Assembly (NCBI GenBank): GCA_023807065.1
Contig: JAJJLU010003626.1
Coordinates: forward strand, 1-44,224
Length of the DNA: 44,224 nucleotides
DNA from: Isotricha intestinalis
Taxonomy: Eukaryota > Ciliophora > Litostomatea > Vestibuliferida > Isotrichidae
Reading direction: 5' to 3'
Part shown: piece by piece, positions 28,872 to 38,933 of the stretch
Layout of the letters: every line of letters starts with the position of its first letter
Position numbering within the stretch: the first letter of the stretch is position 1
Notes under the pieces: model-generated
The model's database searches: none
Told to the model about the DNA's origin: nothing
What the model saw: only the letters and a program-made list of their open reading frames with translations
Translations under genes and position numbers: made by a program

Positions 28872-29909
28872 TTAATCATCTCTTTTAAATTCAATTTCTT
28901 TATCTTTTTCAGAATTATAATCTTCATCATAATAATTATAATATCCAAAATATAAACAAATAGAAAAAATCAAAGGAAATAGCATAAAAAATCCAGCGCA
29001 TAATAAAGTACTTCCAAAACCATTTATTATTTTAGTTAACCATGAAGATAAAAGTTTCATACAACCTCTATTTTTAACTATTCCTCCATCAATATTACTA
29101 AATAAATATTTAGCAACAATCCTTTCTTCGTTATTTATATCTAAATATTTATTATTACACCATCCTGTACATTTAAATTTTTCTTCTATTCTTTTCCAAT
29201 AATTATAAAAATTATTTATTTCAAACACATCAGTGTTATTTTTTGCAATTATTTCATCAATAAAATAACTTTTAGCTAATGCTTGAATATCATCGCTGCA
29301 TTGAGAAAAAGAATATGCTCTTGTTTTATCTCCTTTTTTATTATATATTACATAATCTTTCATATATTTCCATTGATCAGAAACTATTTGAGGTTCTGGA
29401 TTAGCTATATTTATAGTTGAAAATTCTTGATAAGCACTTTTATTTGAAAAAACACATTCACAACTTTCAGAACATAAAAAATTATCAACTATATGAAAAT
29501 AATCATCTAAAACAAGAAAATTAGAAAAAAATCCGCTTAATTGTTCTTCACATAAATCAGTTTTTTCATTTCTATATCTTTGAGCTGCAATTAAAGAAAA
29601 AATAGAAACAAATAAAACATAAATTGAAGCAGCAAGTTCAGTAATACAATAAATTAATATTATTATTTTTTTTTCTATAAATAATATAAAAGTAATTATT
29701 GATAAAATACAAAATACAAATAGAACACTTACTGCACTAATACCTAATCCTCCTAAATGTCTCCAAGAACCTTTATTCATCCAATGTAATCTTGTATAAG
29801 GAAATTGAATAATTGAAAGTACTAAAGATGATATTCCAATACAACCAAAAAATATACTCCAAAAAATACCACAATTTGTTATTTGTCTTTTGTCTAATGA
29901 TTTACACAT
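28872..29909 (-). CDS. Tetraspanin-like four-pass membrane protein
   Basis: The 345-residue protein shows four hydrophobic segments near residues 13-38, 52-77, 80-107 and 298-325. The first three are close together and a loop of about 190 residues separates the third from the fourth, which is the tetraspanin layout with a large extracellular loop 2. That loop is Cys-rich (CSESCECVF, CTGWCNN, and single Cys near 120, 140 and 280). It lacks the exact CCG motif of classical tetraspanins, though the CTGWC and paired Cys suggest disulfides. The N-terminus is short and cytosolic and carries a Cys (C2) and a further Cys near TM1. The acidic, Tyr-rich C-tail (YYDEDYNSEKDKEIEFKRDD) lies in the cytosol. 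Function is probably membrane organisation. It lies 120 bp upstream of the RNF213-like gene on the same strand. Confidence 0.6.
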   Translation of the reverse strand: MCKSLDKRQITNCGIFWSIFFGCIGISSLVLSIIQFPYTRLHWMNKGSWRHLGGLGISAVSVLFVFCILSIITFILFIEKKIIILIYCITELAASIYVLFVSIFSLIAAQRYRNEKTDLCEEQLSGFFSNFLVLDDYFHIVDNFLCSESCECVFSNKSAYQEFSTINIANPEPQIVSDQWKYMKDYVIYNKKGDKTRAYSFSQCSDDIQALAKSYFIDEIIAKNNTDVFEINNFYNYWKRIEEKFKCTGWCNNKYLDINNEERIVAKYLFSNIDGGIVKNRGCMKLLSSWLTKIINGFGSTLLCAGFFMLFPLIFSICLYFGYYNYYDEDYNSEKDKEIEFKRDD

Positions 29910-30020
29910 TTTTTATATTTTTTATAATTTGTTATTCTTCAAAAAATTAAAATTAAATTTAATTTTATTAAAATATTCAAATAATATAATTAGTTATTTA
30001 TATTTATTATTAAAGAAAAA

Positions 30021-32156
30021 ATGCAAAAAAAATATGAGGTACTAGGAATTGTAGGTGAAGGAGCTTATGGAATAGTATATAAATGTAGAAATAAATTAAC
30101 AAATGAATTTGTAGCAATAAAAAAATTTAAAGAAACAGAAGATGAAATAGTACAAAAAACAATGAAAAGAGAATTAAATATGTTAAAAATGTTAAAACAT
30201 GAAAATATAGTAGAATTCAAAGAAGCATTCACACATAAAGGAAATTTATTTCTAGTATTTGAATACGTTGAAAAAAATTTATTAGAACTTCTTCAAGAAA
30301 CACCAAATGGTTTAGATCCTCAATTAATAAAGAAAATAATATATCAATTATGTAAAGCAACATCATATCTTCATAATAATAATATAATTCACAGAGATAT
30401 AAAGCCTGAAAATTTATTAATAGATAATGAAATGAAGTTAAAATTATGTGATTTTGGTTTTGCAAGAAAAATAATATTAAATGAAGATAATAATAATATA
30501 GATGCAATGACAGATTATGTAGCAACAAGATGGTATAGAGCACCTGAATTACTTTTAAGTTCAGGTATTTATGGTCCTGAAGTTGATTATTGGGCTATTG
30601 GTTGTATTATGGGAGAATTAGCTGATGGAAATCCTCTTTTTCCAGGAGAAAATGAAATTGATCAATTAGATTGTATTATTAAAGTTCTTGGTAATTTACC
30701 TGAAGATTTAATTAATATGTTTTATGAAAATCCTATTTATAATGGAAAAGAATTATTATTTGTTAGTAAATGTGAAGATCTTGAAAATAGATATTTGGGG
30801 AAATTAGATAAAATTGATATTGATTTTATGAAAAAATTATTGGAGTTAGATCCTAAAAAAAGATTATCTGGGGATAATGTTTTTTTAGATAAGTATTTTG
30901 ATAGTTTGAGTAATGATACTTTTGATGAAGACTTTAAAAGAAATTATGATGATGAAAATGATGATATTATTAATTATAAAGGAGAAGATAGTTTTTTTAA
31001 TAAAAATAATAGTAAGAATGAAAAAAAAGATAATGAGGATATTCAGAATATAATTAAGAAAAATGAAAAAGAAGAGGAGAGTTTAAAAGAAATTGAATGT
31101 AATAATGATATAATTAAAGAAAAAGATTCTACAAATAATATAATCAAAGAAATTAAAAATGAAACTCCAAAAATTAAAGAAAATGAAAAAGAAAAAGAAA
31201 TAGAAATTAAAAAGGAAACAGAATATAAAAATGAAAATGAAACAGTAAAAAATAATGAAAAAGAAAATATAATAGAAAAGAAACCAATTGAAAAAATAGT
31301 AAATAATACAACAAATATAAATATTATAAATTATAATACATATAATAATAATAATACTAAAGTAGAAGAAATAAAAAAAGAAATACCTCCTTTAAAAAAT
31401 AAGAATAATGATATAATAAATAGTTTATTTCCAAATACTCAAAGAAATAATCAAATGATAAATTTTCCATCTAATGAAATAAATTTACCTATAAATAAAA
31501 ATTTCAAAAGTCATTCACCAGATATAAATTTAAAACCTAAACAAAGTGAATTTCCAAGTATAAAAAATGGGAAAACTAAATTATCTAAAATAGGAAATAA
31601 AAGTAATACACAAGTAAATTTTGCATTATTAAATCATTATTATAATGAAAATAGTCAATTAGGAAATATAAATCCTAACTTTGTTTCAATTCTTCCAAAT
31701 GGACATTTAGCAGGATATAAAACTTATTTTGGTCAAAGTATTAATGATAAATATAATTATGGAATTAATACTAATTTCAAAAAAGAAAAAATTTCTAATA
31801 TCAAAGCAATAAATAATAATACTATTAAAGAAGAAAATGAAGAAAATAATATTTTAACTCATAAAAATAAAAATATTAAAAAATATGAAAATCAAATTCA
31901 AAAATTATCAATGTTATATTTTGGAGGAATGGATAAAAATCAAATTAATAATAATAATAATTATAATTTGAATTTTAATAAAAAAAATTTTTATGGAGCT
32001 TATCATAATCCTCATAAACATAAAAGAAGTAATTATAGTAATAATAGTAATAATATTCAATTACCACAATTATTTAAAATTTATGGTAATTATTATTCTA
32101 ATGGAAATAAAAAAGAAAATAATTTTTCTAATAATCAAAAGAATAAATATTATTAA
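30021..32156 (+). CDS. CDKL-family Ser/Thr protein kinase
   Basis: The kinase domain covers about residues 5-295: Gly loop GEGAYG (12-17), catalytic Lys34, αC KREL with E51, HRDIKPEN (124-131; D126 catalytic), DFG (144-146), activation motif TDY (164-166) followed by [13 protein letters not shown], and [12 protein letters not shown]. This is the CMGC pattern of CDKL kinases (CDKL1-5, Chlamydomonas LF5), which control ciliary length and microtubule-associated substrates. The [13 protein letters not shown] and [14 protein letters not shown] segments match the CDKL signature. The usual CDKL TEY is TDY here, still phosphorylatable on Thr and Tyr. Residues 310-711 form a disordered tail rich in Asn, Lys and Glu. 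It is divergent from the tetraspanin-like gene, with 111 bp between starts. Role in cilia is inference. Confidence 0.93.
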   Translation: MQKKYEVLGIVGEGAYGIVYKCRNKLTNEFVAIKKFKETEDEIVQKTMKRELNMLKMLKHENIVEFKEAFTHKGNLFLVFEYVEKNLLELLQETPNGLDPQLIKKIIYQLCKATSYLHNNNIIHRDIKPENLLIDNEMKLKLCDFGFARKIILNEDNNNIDAMTDYVATRWYRAPELLLSSGIYGPEVDYWAIGCIMGELADGNPLFPGENEIDQLDCIIKVLGNLPEDLINMFYENPIYNGKELLFVSKCEDLENRYLGKLDKIDIDFMKKLLELDPKKRLSGDNVFLDKYFDSLSNDTFDEDFKRNYDDENDDIINYKGEDSFFNKNNSKNEKKDNEDIQNIIKKNEKEEESLKEIECNNDIIKEKDSTNNIIKEIKNETPKIKENEKEKEIEIKKETEYKNENETVKNNEKENIIEKKPIEKIVNNTTNINIINYNTYNNNNTKVEEIKKEIPPLKNKNNDIINSLFPNTQRNNQMINFPSNEINLPINKNFKSHSPDINLKPKQSEFPSIKNGKTKLSKIGNKSNTQVNFALLNHYYNENSQLGNINPNFVSILPNGHLAGYKTYFGQSINDKYNYGINTNFKKEKISNIKAINNNTIKEENEENNILTHKNKNIKKYENQIQKLSMLYFGGMDKNQINNNNNYNLNFNKKNFYGAYHNPHKHKRSNYSNNSNNIQLPQLFKIYGNYYSNGNKKENNFSNNQKNKYY

Positions 32157-32245
32157 TAAATATTTTCAAATTTTTTTACTTATGTATATAAAAATAAAAA
32201 ATATTAAAATATCATCTAATTTTAAATTAATATTAATGTATTAAT

Positions 32246-34852
32246 TTATACATATAAGTCTATATTAAATAATTCTTTTAAAGATCTCATATCACTGTTA
32301 TCAGGTTCAATATATTTCTTTTCATTTTTATATTTTTCAATTTCTTCATTTGAGATTTCTCCATGCTTTATTTTTTCATATTTATTATTTTCATTTTGAT
32401 TAACTAATTCTATTAAAATTTGAAACTTTTCTTCTTTTAATAAATAATTCAAATCACAATCTTTCATATTAATAATATCTAAAATGAGTATTCTAAATTT
32501 AATAATTACATCAATAATTTTATCTTGAGCTAAATTTAATAATAAATCAAAAATAAAAATTTCAAAAATTTTTTTTGATTTTAAAACAATATAACATAAA
32601 TTAATAAATTGATTTCTTAATTTATAAGTTTCACTAAAGCAAAAAGCTTTTAAAATAATTTGAATTTCAGAAAGAGCAACTTTTTTTTCATTTAAATATA
32701 ATATAATTGTTCCTAAAGTATTTGCAGATTCTTTTCTAACTAAATCAACATTATCACAACAAAATAGGATTATAACTGGTATAATTTTTCTTATTATTGT
32801 TTCATCATCATAAGCATCAAAAAAATCGGTTAAATTATTTAAACATTCTATTTTTTGTCTATAAGAAGTAAATATAAGTTTATTTTCTGAATCATATGGA
32901 ATTTCATCTCTACTTTCAACATCAATATAAAGGTAACTTCCTATAAATTTTATAAATTTTTTTCTTGTTTCTTGTCCTGATATTTTTAATATATTTTTAA
33001 ATTCTAAAATTGCTTGAGTTTGAATTGATTCAAATTTTGAATAAATAAATTTTTTTTGATAAAGTTCTATCATTTCTTTTCTGTTTGAATCTTTTGATAA
33101 GAGTTGATAAATTTCTTTAAATTTAAATAATAAACTTCTTTGAACTATTTCTTTATTATAATTACATAATTTAATTAATACTTCTTTTAAATTAAAACCT
33201 GAGTCAAAATTTTTTTCTCCTAATCTATAAATTAAAGTAGGTAAAATTAATGTTGCATAATAAATTATATCTTCATTAACATTTGAATATGATATATCTT
33301 TATAAAAATAAAATTGATCAATATTATTTTTAAAAAAATCAATTAATTTTTTAGCTTTTTTATCTACATCATCCATATTAAATAAATAAATAACATCTCC
33401 TAAAATTTGAAAAGCAGAATGTCTTACTTTTTTATCATTATCAAAAATTAATTTTGAATAAATATCAATATAAAAAGTATTTTCTTCAGAAAAATTACTT
33501 TTTTCTAAATTATCTTTCATAATTTTTGGTAAAATTTTAACCGATTGTAATCTTACTTCAGGATTTTCATCAACTGATAAAAGAGAAAATAAAGTTCTTA
33601 ATTCATTAATATGAGTATTTATATTTATATAATTTGATAATTCAGGTAAAATAATTCCTACTGATACTCTTATTTTAGGATTTTTATCAATATATAACAC
33701 TTTAATTAAAGGTAAAATAAATTTGATACAAAATTCTTCTTTATTATTCATTTCACTTTTTAAAAGAAGAATAATTAATTTTCCTACTAACATAAAATTT
33801 TCTCCTCTTATTGTAGATATTAAACTATCTGAATTTGTATTTTTCACAATATTATTTAAGATATTTAAAGATATTGTATCTTCATGAGTATTAATACATA
33901 GATAAATTACTAAATTATATAATTTATCTTTTATTATTGAATTTTCTAAAAATGAACTTTTAAAAAGATGAGTAAAAATTAAATTTGTAACATCATCTTT
34001 TAAAATTTCTATTTTTTTTTCAATATTAAAATATTTTACAATTTCTTCTAATTTTTCTAAAAGAATTAAAATAAATTTAGTTTCTAAAGAATTTATATTT
34101 TCATTTAAATCTTGAAATAAATTCTTTATATCTTCATCATCTAATATTTTAACATAAACAGGTAAATTCCTAATAAAATATTCAACATATCTTTTATTTG
34201 GGACTTTAATTTCTTTATTAAAACCGGAAATTCTTTTTTTAATAATTTCAATTAATTCTTCTTTAGATAAATTAGTTTGAGTTATCATTGCTTTATCTTC
34301 TGTAATTGTTGAATTTTTTTCAAAAAGAAAAATTGTATCTGATAAATAAGGTAAATTATAGTTTTCATATGAAACTAAATTATTAAAAAAATCTAAACGT
34401 TCATAAATTCTTTTTGTATGAAAAAAAATTATATTTTCATCATATTCTTCTTCTATTTTAATATATTCATCTTTTATTTTTGGCATTAAAACAATTTTTA
34501 AATAATTTTTGTTTTCATCTACTTTTTTTATTTCATGTTTTTCATTTATTTTTTTTATATTTTCCTCATTTTTTTTTTCCTCTTCAAATACCTTTTCTTT
34601 ATAATTTATATAATTTTCTTCTATTTCTTTATAATCCTTTTTCTCTTCTTCAAAATTTTCATTATTTTCAATGTCTATATTTTCTTTATTTTCATCTTCA
34701 ACATTATTATTTTCCTCTTTTTCATTTTCATCATTTTTTTCATATTCTTCAAAATTATCTGACCAATTCCTTTTTATATAATTATTATTCTCATTTACAT
34801 TCTCTTCGGAATTAATATCTGTATTGATTTCTTCATCAATATTATTACTCAT
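32246..34852 (-). CDS. HEAT-repeat protein, PP4R1/PP2A-A-like
   Basis: This 868-residue protein has an acidic, low-complexity first 130 residues (Glu/Asn/Lys), then tandem helical pairs typical of HEAT repeats through to the end. Recognisable repeat cores include LYIDKNPKIRVSVGIILPEL, LLSVDENPEVRLQSVKILPK, DNDKKVRHSAFQILGDVIYL and CCDNVDLVRKESANTLGTII. The 'D..P.VR......LP.L' form is that of protein phosphatase scaffold subunits. The acidic N-terminus and the length make a PP4R1-like regulatory subunit more likely than the compact PP2A A subunit of about 590 residues. The presumed role is to bind a PP4/PP2A-type catalytic subunit in cytosol or nucleus. Other HEAT proteins cannot be excluded by eye. 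It is convergent with the kinase gene, 89 bp apart. Confidence 0.7.
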   Translation of the reverse strand: MSNNIDEEINTDINSEENVNENNNYIKRNWSDNFEEYEKNDENEKEENNNVEDENKENIDIENNENFEEEKKDYKEIEENYINYKEKVFEEEKKNEENIKKINEKHEIKKVDENKNYLKIVLMPKIKDEYIKIEEEYDENIIFFHTKRIYERLDFFNNLVSYENYNLPYLSDTIFLFEKNSTITEDKAMITQTNLSKEELIEIIKKRISGFNKEIKVPNKRYVEYFIRNLPVYVKILDDEDIKNLFQDLNENINSLETKFILILLEKLEEIVKYFNIEKKIEILKDDVTNLIFTHLFKSSFLENSIIKDKLYNLVIYLCINTHEDTISLNILNNIVKNTNSDSLISTIRGENFMLVGKLIILLLKSEMNNKEEFCIKFILPLIKVLYIDKNPKIRVSVGIILPELSNYININTHINELRTLFSLLSVDENPEVRLQSVKILPKIMKDNLEKSNFSEENTFYIDIYSKLIFDNDKKVRHSAFQILGDVIYLFNMDDVDKKAKKLIDFFKNNIDQFYFYKDISYSNVNEDIIYYATLILPTLIYRLGEKNFDSGFNLKEVLIKLCNYNKEIVQRSLLFKFKEIYQLLSKDSNRKEMIELYQKKFIYSKFESIQTQAILEFKNILKISGQETRKKFIKFIGSYLYIDVESRDEIPYDSENKLIFTSYRQKIECLNNLTDFFDAYDDETIIRKIIPVIILFCCDNVDLVRKESANTLGTIILYLNEKKVALSEIQIILKAFCFSETYKLRNQFINLCYIVLKSKKIFEIFIFDLLLNLAQDKIIDVIIKFRILILDIINMKDCDLNYLLKEEKFQILIELVNQNENNKYEKIKHGEISNEEIEKYKNEKKYIEPDNSDMRSLKELFNIDLYV

Positions 34853-34969
34853 TAATTTATGAAATAAAAATGAATTTATTTTAAAATGATAATAATTAAT
34901 TAAAATATTGAATCATGATTTTCTATTTAAAAAAAAAATTATTTTTAAAAAAATTTTTTATTACTTAAT

Positions 34970-36337
34970 TTATTTATTTGCTTTAACAGGAACAATATCT
35001 AATAATGCATCTGGATATAAAGTCATATCAAGAAATGTTTCATCTTTATCTGAATATTCAATAATTTTATTAGGAAAAGGTTGAGAAAAATAAAATTTTT
35101 CTTGTTTTAATTCATTAAATATATCATCTCCTAAACTATAAACAAAATCAAACATTAATTCTATTTTATCATCTTTATTAAATTTTCTGAATGCTTTTTT
35201 TGATGATGGATATCTAAAAGTTATTGTTGTTACATCGTTATTATCTTCTGGTTCTTCAGGTAATCTTTCTTTTGCTTCTTTTACTAATTTTTCAGGAATT
35301 TTAAAATATGTATATCGTGAATTTTTATTTTGAAACATTTTATTGACACTCTGGTTTATATCAATATTATTAAAAATGCTTTTGTTATTACTATTATTAT
35401 TATTGTGAATATTATTAAAATTATTTACATTATTAATCATATTATAATAATTTATATTACTGTTATTATTATTATTTAAATTAATATGATTTTGAATATA
35501 ATTATTTTCATGTTTATTAGGATTTTTGCTCATTGTTATTAAATCATCTTGAATTAATCCAATTGAACTACTTTTGAAATCATTTAAATTATTATTTTGT
35601 GAGTCAGAAGGAAAATTATTATTCACATTTGATTGATTATTATATATAGATTGTTTTGAATTTGATATATAATTATTATTAAAATTAGATATATTTTCAT
35701 TGCTTCTCAAATTTGATTGATTTTTATTTAAATTAGAGTAATCATACTCTTTGAGATAACTATTATCTTTTTTGTTGAGATAAGTATTATTTATATATAA
35801 TTGGTTGTTATTTAAATCTTTTTTTTCAAATAGACGATTGTTATTCGTGTAAATTTGTTTATTTTGAATAAAATTATTTTCATGTTTATTAGAAGGAATT
35901 TGATTTATTTTATGTAATTCTTCCTCATTCTCTTTTATAAAATAATCTACATATTTTCTAATTTCTTCTATATTCAGTTTACATTTAGTATTTTGATAAA
36001 TATTTTTATTTTTATCTAATCTTATAAAATAAATTGTATTATCAATATCAATTTCATATTCAAGATATTTTTTATATTTAATTTCTTGATTTTTATTAGG
36101 GATTATACTGACAAAATTTTCTTTAATTTTTTGAAAAAGTTCTTTATCTTTTTTAATATCTTCTAATAATCTTTTCATAGTTTTTATATTATCATTATCA
36201 TAAATAAATATAATTCCAATCATATAGTTTAAAGCAGTTTCAAACTTTTGAGGAAAGTTTTCTTCTTTAAAGATATTTTTAATTTGAGTAAAATTACTTT
36301 CATCTTTTTCTGGTTGACAAAACTTAAAAATATTCAT
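34970..36337 (-). CDS. UBX-domain protein of the FAF type
   Basis: The 455-residue protein has an N-terminal region (about 1-150) with the size and strand/helix order of a UAS thioredoxin-like domain, a central Asn-rich linker (about 160-340) and a C-terminal UBX domain (about 370-455). The start of UBX is marked by ERLPEEPE before TTITFRYPSS, which is the RLP-x-EP lead of FAF1/FAF2-like proteins. The p97-binding FP pair is present (SQPFPNKIIEYSD), and the domain ends with LDMTLYPDALLDIVPV. Such proteins recruit Cdc48/p97 to ubiquitylated clients. No UBA domain or membrane hairpin is visible, so it is FAF-like by layout but not a full FAF1 or FAF2. The linker repeats NKHENN[FY]IQN twice (around 150 and 272). 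Confidence 0.85.
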   Translation of the reverse strand: MNIFKFCQPEKDESNFTQIKNIFKEENFPQKFETALNYMIGIIFIYDNDNIKTMKRLLEDIKKDKELFQKIKENFVSIIPNKNQEIKYKKYLEYEIDIDNTIYFIRLDKNKNIYQNTKCKLNIEEIRKYVDYFIKENEEELHKINQIPSNKHENNFIQNKQIYTNNNRLFEKKDLNNNQLYINNTYLNKKDNSYLKEYDYSNLNKNQSNLRSNENISNFNNNYISNSKQSIYNNQSNVNNNFPSDSQNNNLNDFKSSSIGLIQDDLITMSKNPNKHENNYIQNHINLNNNNNSNINYYNMINNVNNFNNIHNNNNSNNKSIFNNIDINQSVNKMFQNKNSRYTYFKIPEKLVKEAKERLPEEPEDNNDVTTITFRYPSSKKAFRKFNKDDKIELMFDFVYSLGDDIFNELKQEKFYFSQPFPNKIIEYSDKDETFLDMTLYPDALLDIVPVKANK

Positions 36338-36414
36338 TATTTGATTTTAATTTATATTAAAAGTAAATTTAATTTAAATATGAATTTTTATTATTATTTT
36401 TTATTGAAATTTAA

Positions 36415-38811
36415 ATGAGTGGATTTAAAGCTTTAATGAATATGAAAGAAAAACACAAAAACAACACAAACAAAAATTCTCAAAATGATAATTTATCTGA
36501 ATTATTGGAATTATATTCTTCATTTAATGTTTCTAAAGAATATTTAAATTGTTTTAAAAATATTTTGAGAATTTTGGAAAATTCAATTTTAAGTGGATTT
36601 ATAACTAATGAATTATTAAAAATGAAAAAATTAAAGGTATCAATTCAAAAATTAAATAAAAATATTGCAACAAGAGAAAAATTAATTACCTTATTGAATA
36701 AATATGATAAATATTTAACTTTTCATATAACAGAACCAACTCACAATGACACAATTAAAGAATTAAAAGACGTTTTATCAGATATAAGAATTGTTTCAAT
36801 TAATATTATTTTATCTTTTTTAAAAATTGAAAAATCAATTGCTTTAGGATGTTTAAAAGGTAAATTTTCTATTAATGATATTTTAACAAATGAAAGAGAA
36901 TATTTGAGTAAAATGATAAATGATTTAGATTTTTTAAAAATGACTTCTATCGGAACAAAATTAAATATAAATGGAAATTTTGATACTTTTTTATCTAATT
37001 TAAAAATGGAAATTCCTTATGATGAAAATGTTGCTTCATTAATTAAGAAATGTCAATATTTTTTAATTAAAAAAAACATTGAAATTATTCTTGAAGAAAA
37101 TAAAAAAGAAAAATTTGAAAATCTAAAGAAAAATGAATTAGATGTTATAGATGAAAAAAAAGATGAAAATGATTCAATTAATAAAAAAGAAAAAGAAATT
37201 GAAGAAAAAGAAAAAATTAATATTCAAAAAGAAAATAATAATCAAAAAAAAGAAAATAAAGAAAATAATATTAAAGAAAAAAAAGAAGAAAAAACATCTT
37301 CAAAATATAAATATGAATATGTTATAGGTTCTTTAAAAGAAATAAATGAAATTTATTCAAAATATTATCAATCAATTCCAGAAGATTTAAAAAATTCTTT
37401 TAATATTTTAAATAATGCAAATAATTATATCAAAGGAATTTTTCCTCATGTAATTTTAATAAAAGATAATTCAAATAAAATTAAAGGAATGTCATTTATA
37501 AACTTTACAGATTCTTATAAATTATTTATAAGCAATTTTTCAACAAATTCCCTTGATAATTATAAAGACACTTTAATTAATTTCATTGATTTTTTAAAAA
37601 AGAATTATATATATCAAGAATTATTCTTAGATTTTTATTATAATCAAATAGATGGAAAATTTATTCAAAATAAAGATTTAGAAAAAATATTAACAAAAGA
37701 AATAAAATTTAAATGGGTTAATATGGAAAATGATGGAAAAATAAGAAAAATAAAATATAAACTTCCAAATCCAAATTTTAATGAAAAAAACATATCAGAA
37801 GGAGATTTAATAAAAATAAAAAATATGTCATATATTCAATTTAAAATATTACAAGGTGATAATGCAACAAATATGAATGATTCAGATTTAGATAAAACAA
37901 AAGGAATAATAAATTTAAATTCAATTATTAAAGAAGAAGAAGAAATTAATATTTTTCCTCTTTTTTCTTTATTTTGTGAAATGATGTATAATGGAGAATA
38001 TGGAGTTGAAAGTCAATCAATGGAATATATGAATATGGAAGTTATGAAAGATATTTCTGAAGATTTAATTAAAAATTTTATTAAAACTAATAAAGAAGTA
38101 TTTATTAATTTTATTAAAGAAAAATATTCAAATTTTAAAATAGAAAATGATATTATTGGAAGTAAACTTATTTCTGATAAAGACAATTTTAATTGTGGTT
38201 CTTTTTTAGATATGTCTATTTCTTTTGAAAATATTATTACTTCTAAAATAAATAATAAAATATACAATAAAATATGGTATAATGATATTAATTCTGGTGT
38301 TCAAAAACTAATTTTACAAGAAACTGAAGAAATATTTTATTTACTTCCAACAAAAAATGAAAAAGTTTCTGTTATGATTTATGAAGAAAATAAAGAAAAT
38401 AAAAAATCAAATTTAAATTATTATTTTGATCCTAAAAAAGAAAATGAAATAACATTAATTCAATATATAAATAAAAATTATGAAGATATTATTCCAATTG
38501 AGAATGGAAATAAAAAAGGAATTTTTATTCCTCCTTTTTCAAAATATAATAAATTAAATTTTGAAAATCCTAAATCATTAGATGAATTTACAGTTGATAA
38601 TATGGAACAAAATAGTTATAGAATAGAAAATTTTTCTCAAATATCAGAATTAATTTTTGATAAAGATAATTCAAAACAATTTTTAGATATTGAATATAAT
38701 GAAAAAGAAGATTATATTATAAAAAATAATTTCATTATTGCAATTATAAATTATGATGCTTTAAATGATTTAGAAATTCCTTCAATATTATCTTTCTTAG
38801 TTAAAATTTAA
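36415..38811 (+). CDS. Unknown protein with possible GNAT-like middle region
   Basis: I do not recognise this 798-residue protein as a named family. Residues 1-215 are helical. Residues 220-300 are a charged Lys/Glu coiled region with runs of K and E. Residues 300-451 contain an ordered segment (VILIKDNSNKIKGMSFINFT, then YQELFLDFYYN and KFKWVN) with a strand-helix-strand order like a GNAT acetyltransferase core, but no clear acetyl-CoA Q/R-x-x-G-x-G/A loop. The C-terminal 250 residues form another ordered region ending in NDLEIPSILSFLVKI. The gene starts 77 bp from the divergent UBX gene and ends in TAA. Apart from the fold resemblance, which is weak, no function is assigned. Confidence 0.65.
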   Translation: MSGFKALMNMKEKHKNNTNKNSQNDNLSELLELYSSFNVSKEYLNCFKNILRILENSILSGFITNELLKMKKLKVSIQKLNKNIATREKLITLLNKYDKYLTFHITEPTHNDTIKELKDVLSDIRIVSINIILSFLKIEKSIALGCLKGKFSINDILTNEREYLSKMINDLDFLKMTSIGTKLNINGNFDTFLSNLKMEIPYDENVASLIKKCQYFLIKKNIEIILEENKKEKFENLKKNELDVIDEKKDENDSINKKEKEIEEKEKINIQKENNNQKKENKENNIKEKKEEKTSSKYKYEYVIGSLKEINEIYSKYYQSIPEDLKNSFNILNNANNYIKGIFPHVILIKDNSNKIKGMSFINFTDSYKLFISNFSTNSLDNYKDTLINFIDFLKKNYIYQELFLDFYYNQIDGKFIQNKDLEKILTKEIKFKWVNMENDGKIRKIKYKLPNPNFNEKNISEGDLIKIKNMSYIQFKILQGDNATNMNDSDLDKTKGIINLNSIIKEEEEINIFPLFSLFCEMMYNGEYGVESQSMEYMNMEVMKDISEDLIKNFIKTNKEVFINFIKEKYSNFKIENDIIGSKLISDKDNFNCGSFLDMSISFENIITSKINNKIYNKIWYNDINSGVQKLILQETEEIFYLLPTKNEKVSVMIYEENKENKKSNLNYYFDPKKENEITLIQYINKNYEDIIPIENGNKKGIFIPPFSKYNKLNFENPKSLDEFTVDNMEQNSYRIENFSQISELIFDKDNSKQFLDIEYNEKEDYIIKNNFIIAIINYDALNDLEIPSILSFLVKI

Positions 38812-38933
38812 TATATTTTTTTTATAAATATGAAAATAATAAAAATAATAAAAATTAAAATTAAAGATAAAAAATATATATCTTATTCATAAAAATATAA
38901 ATCTAAATTATTCTAAAAAAGAACTTATTATTT

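Noticed and set aside
34480..34815. 111-codon plus-strand frame, Phe/Leu/His-rich
   Set aside because: Antisense to the acidic Glu/Asn-rich N-terminus of the HEAT protein. The hydrophobic look is a mirror of GAA/AAT codons.
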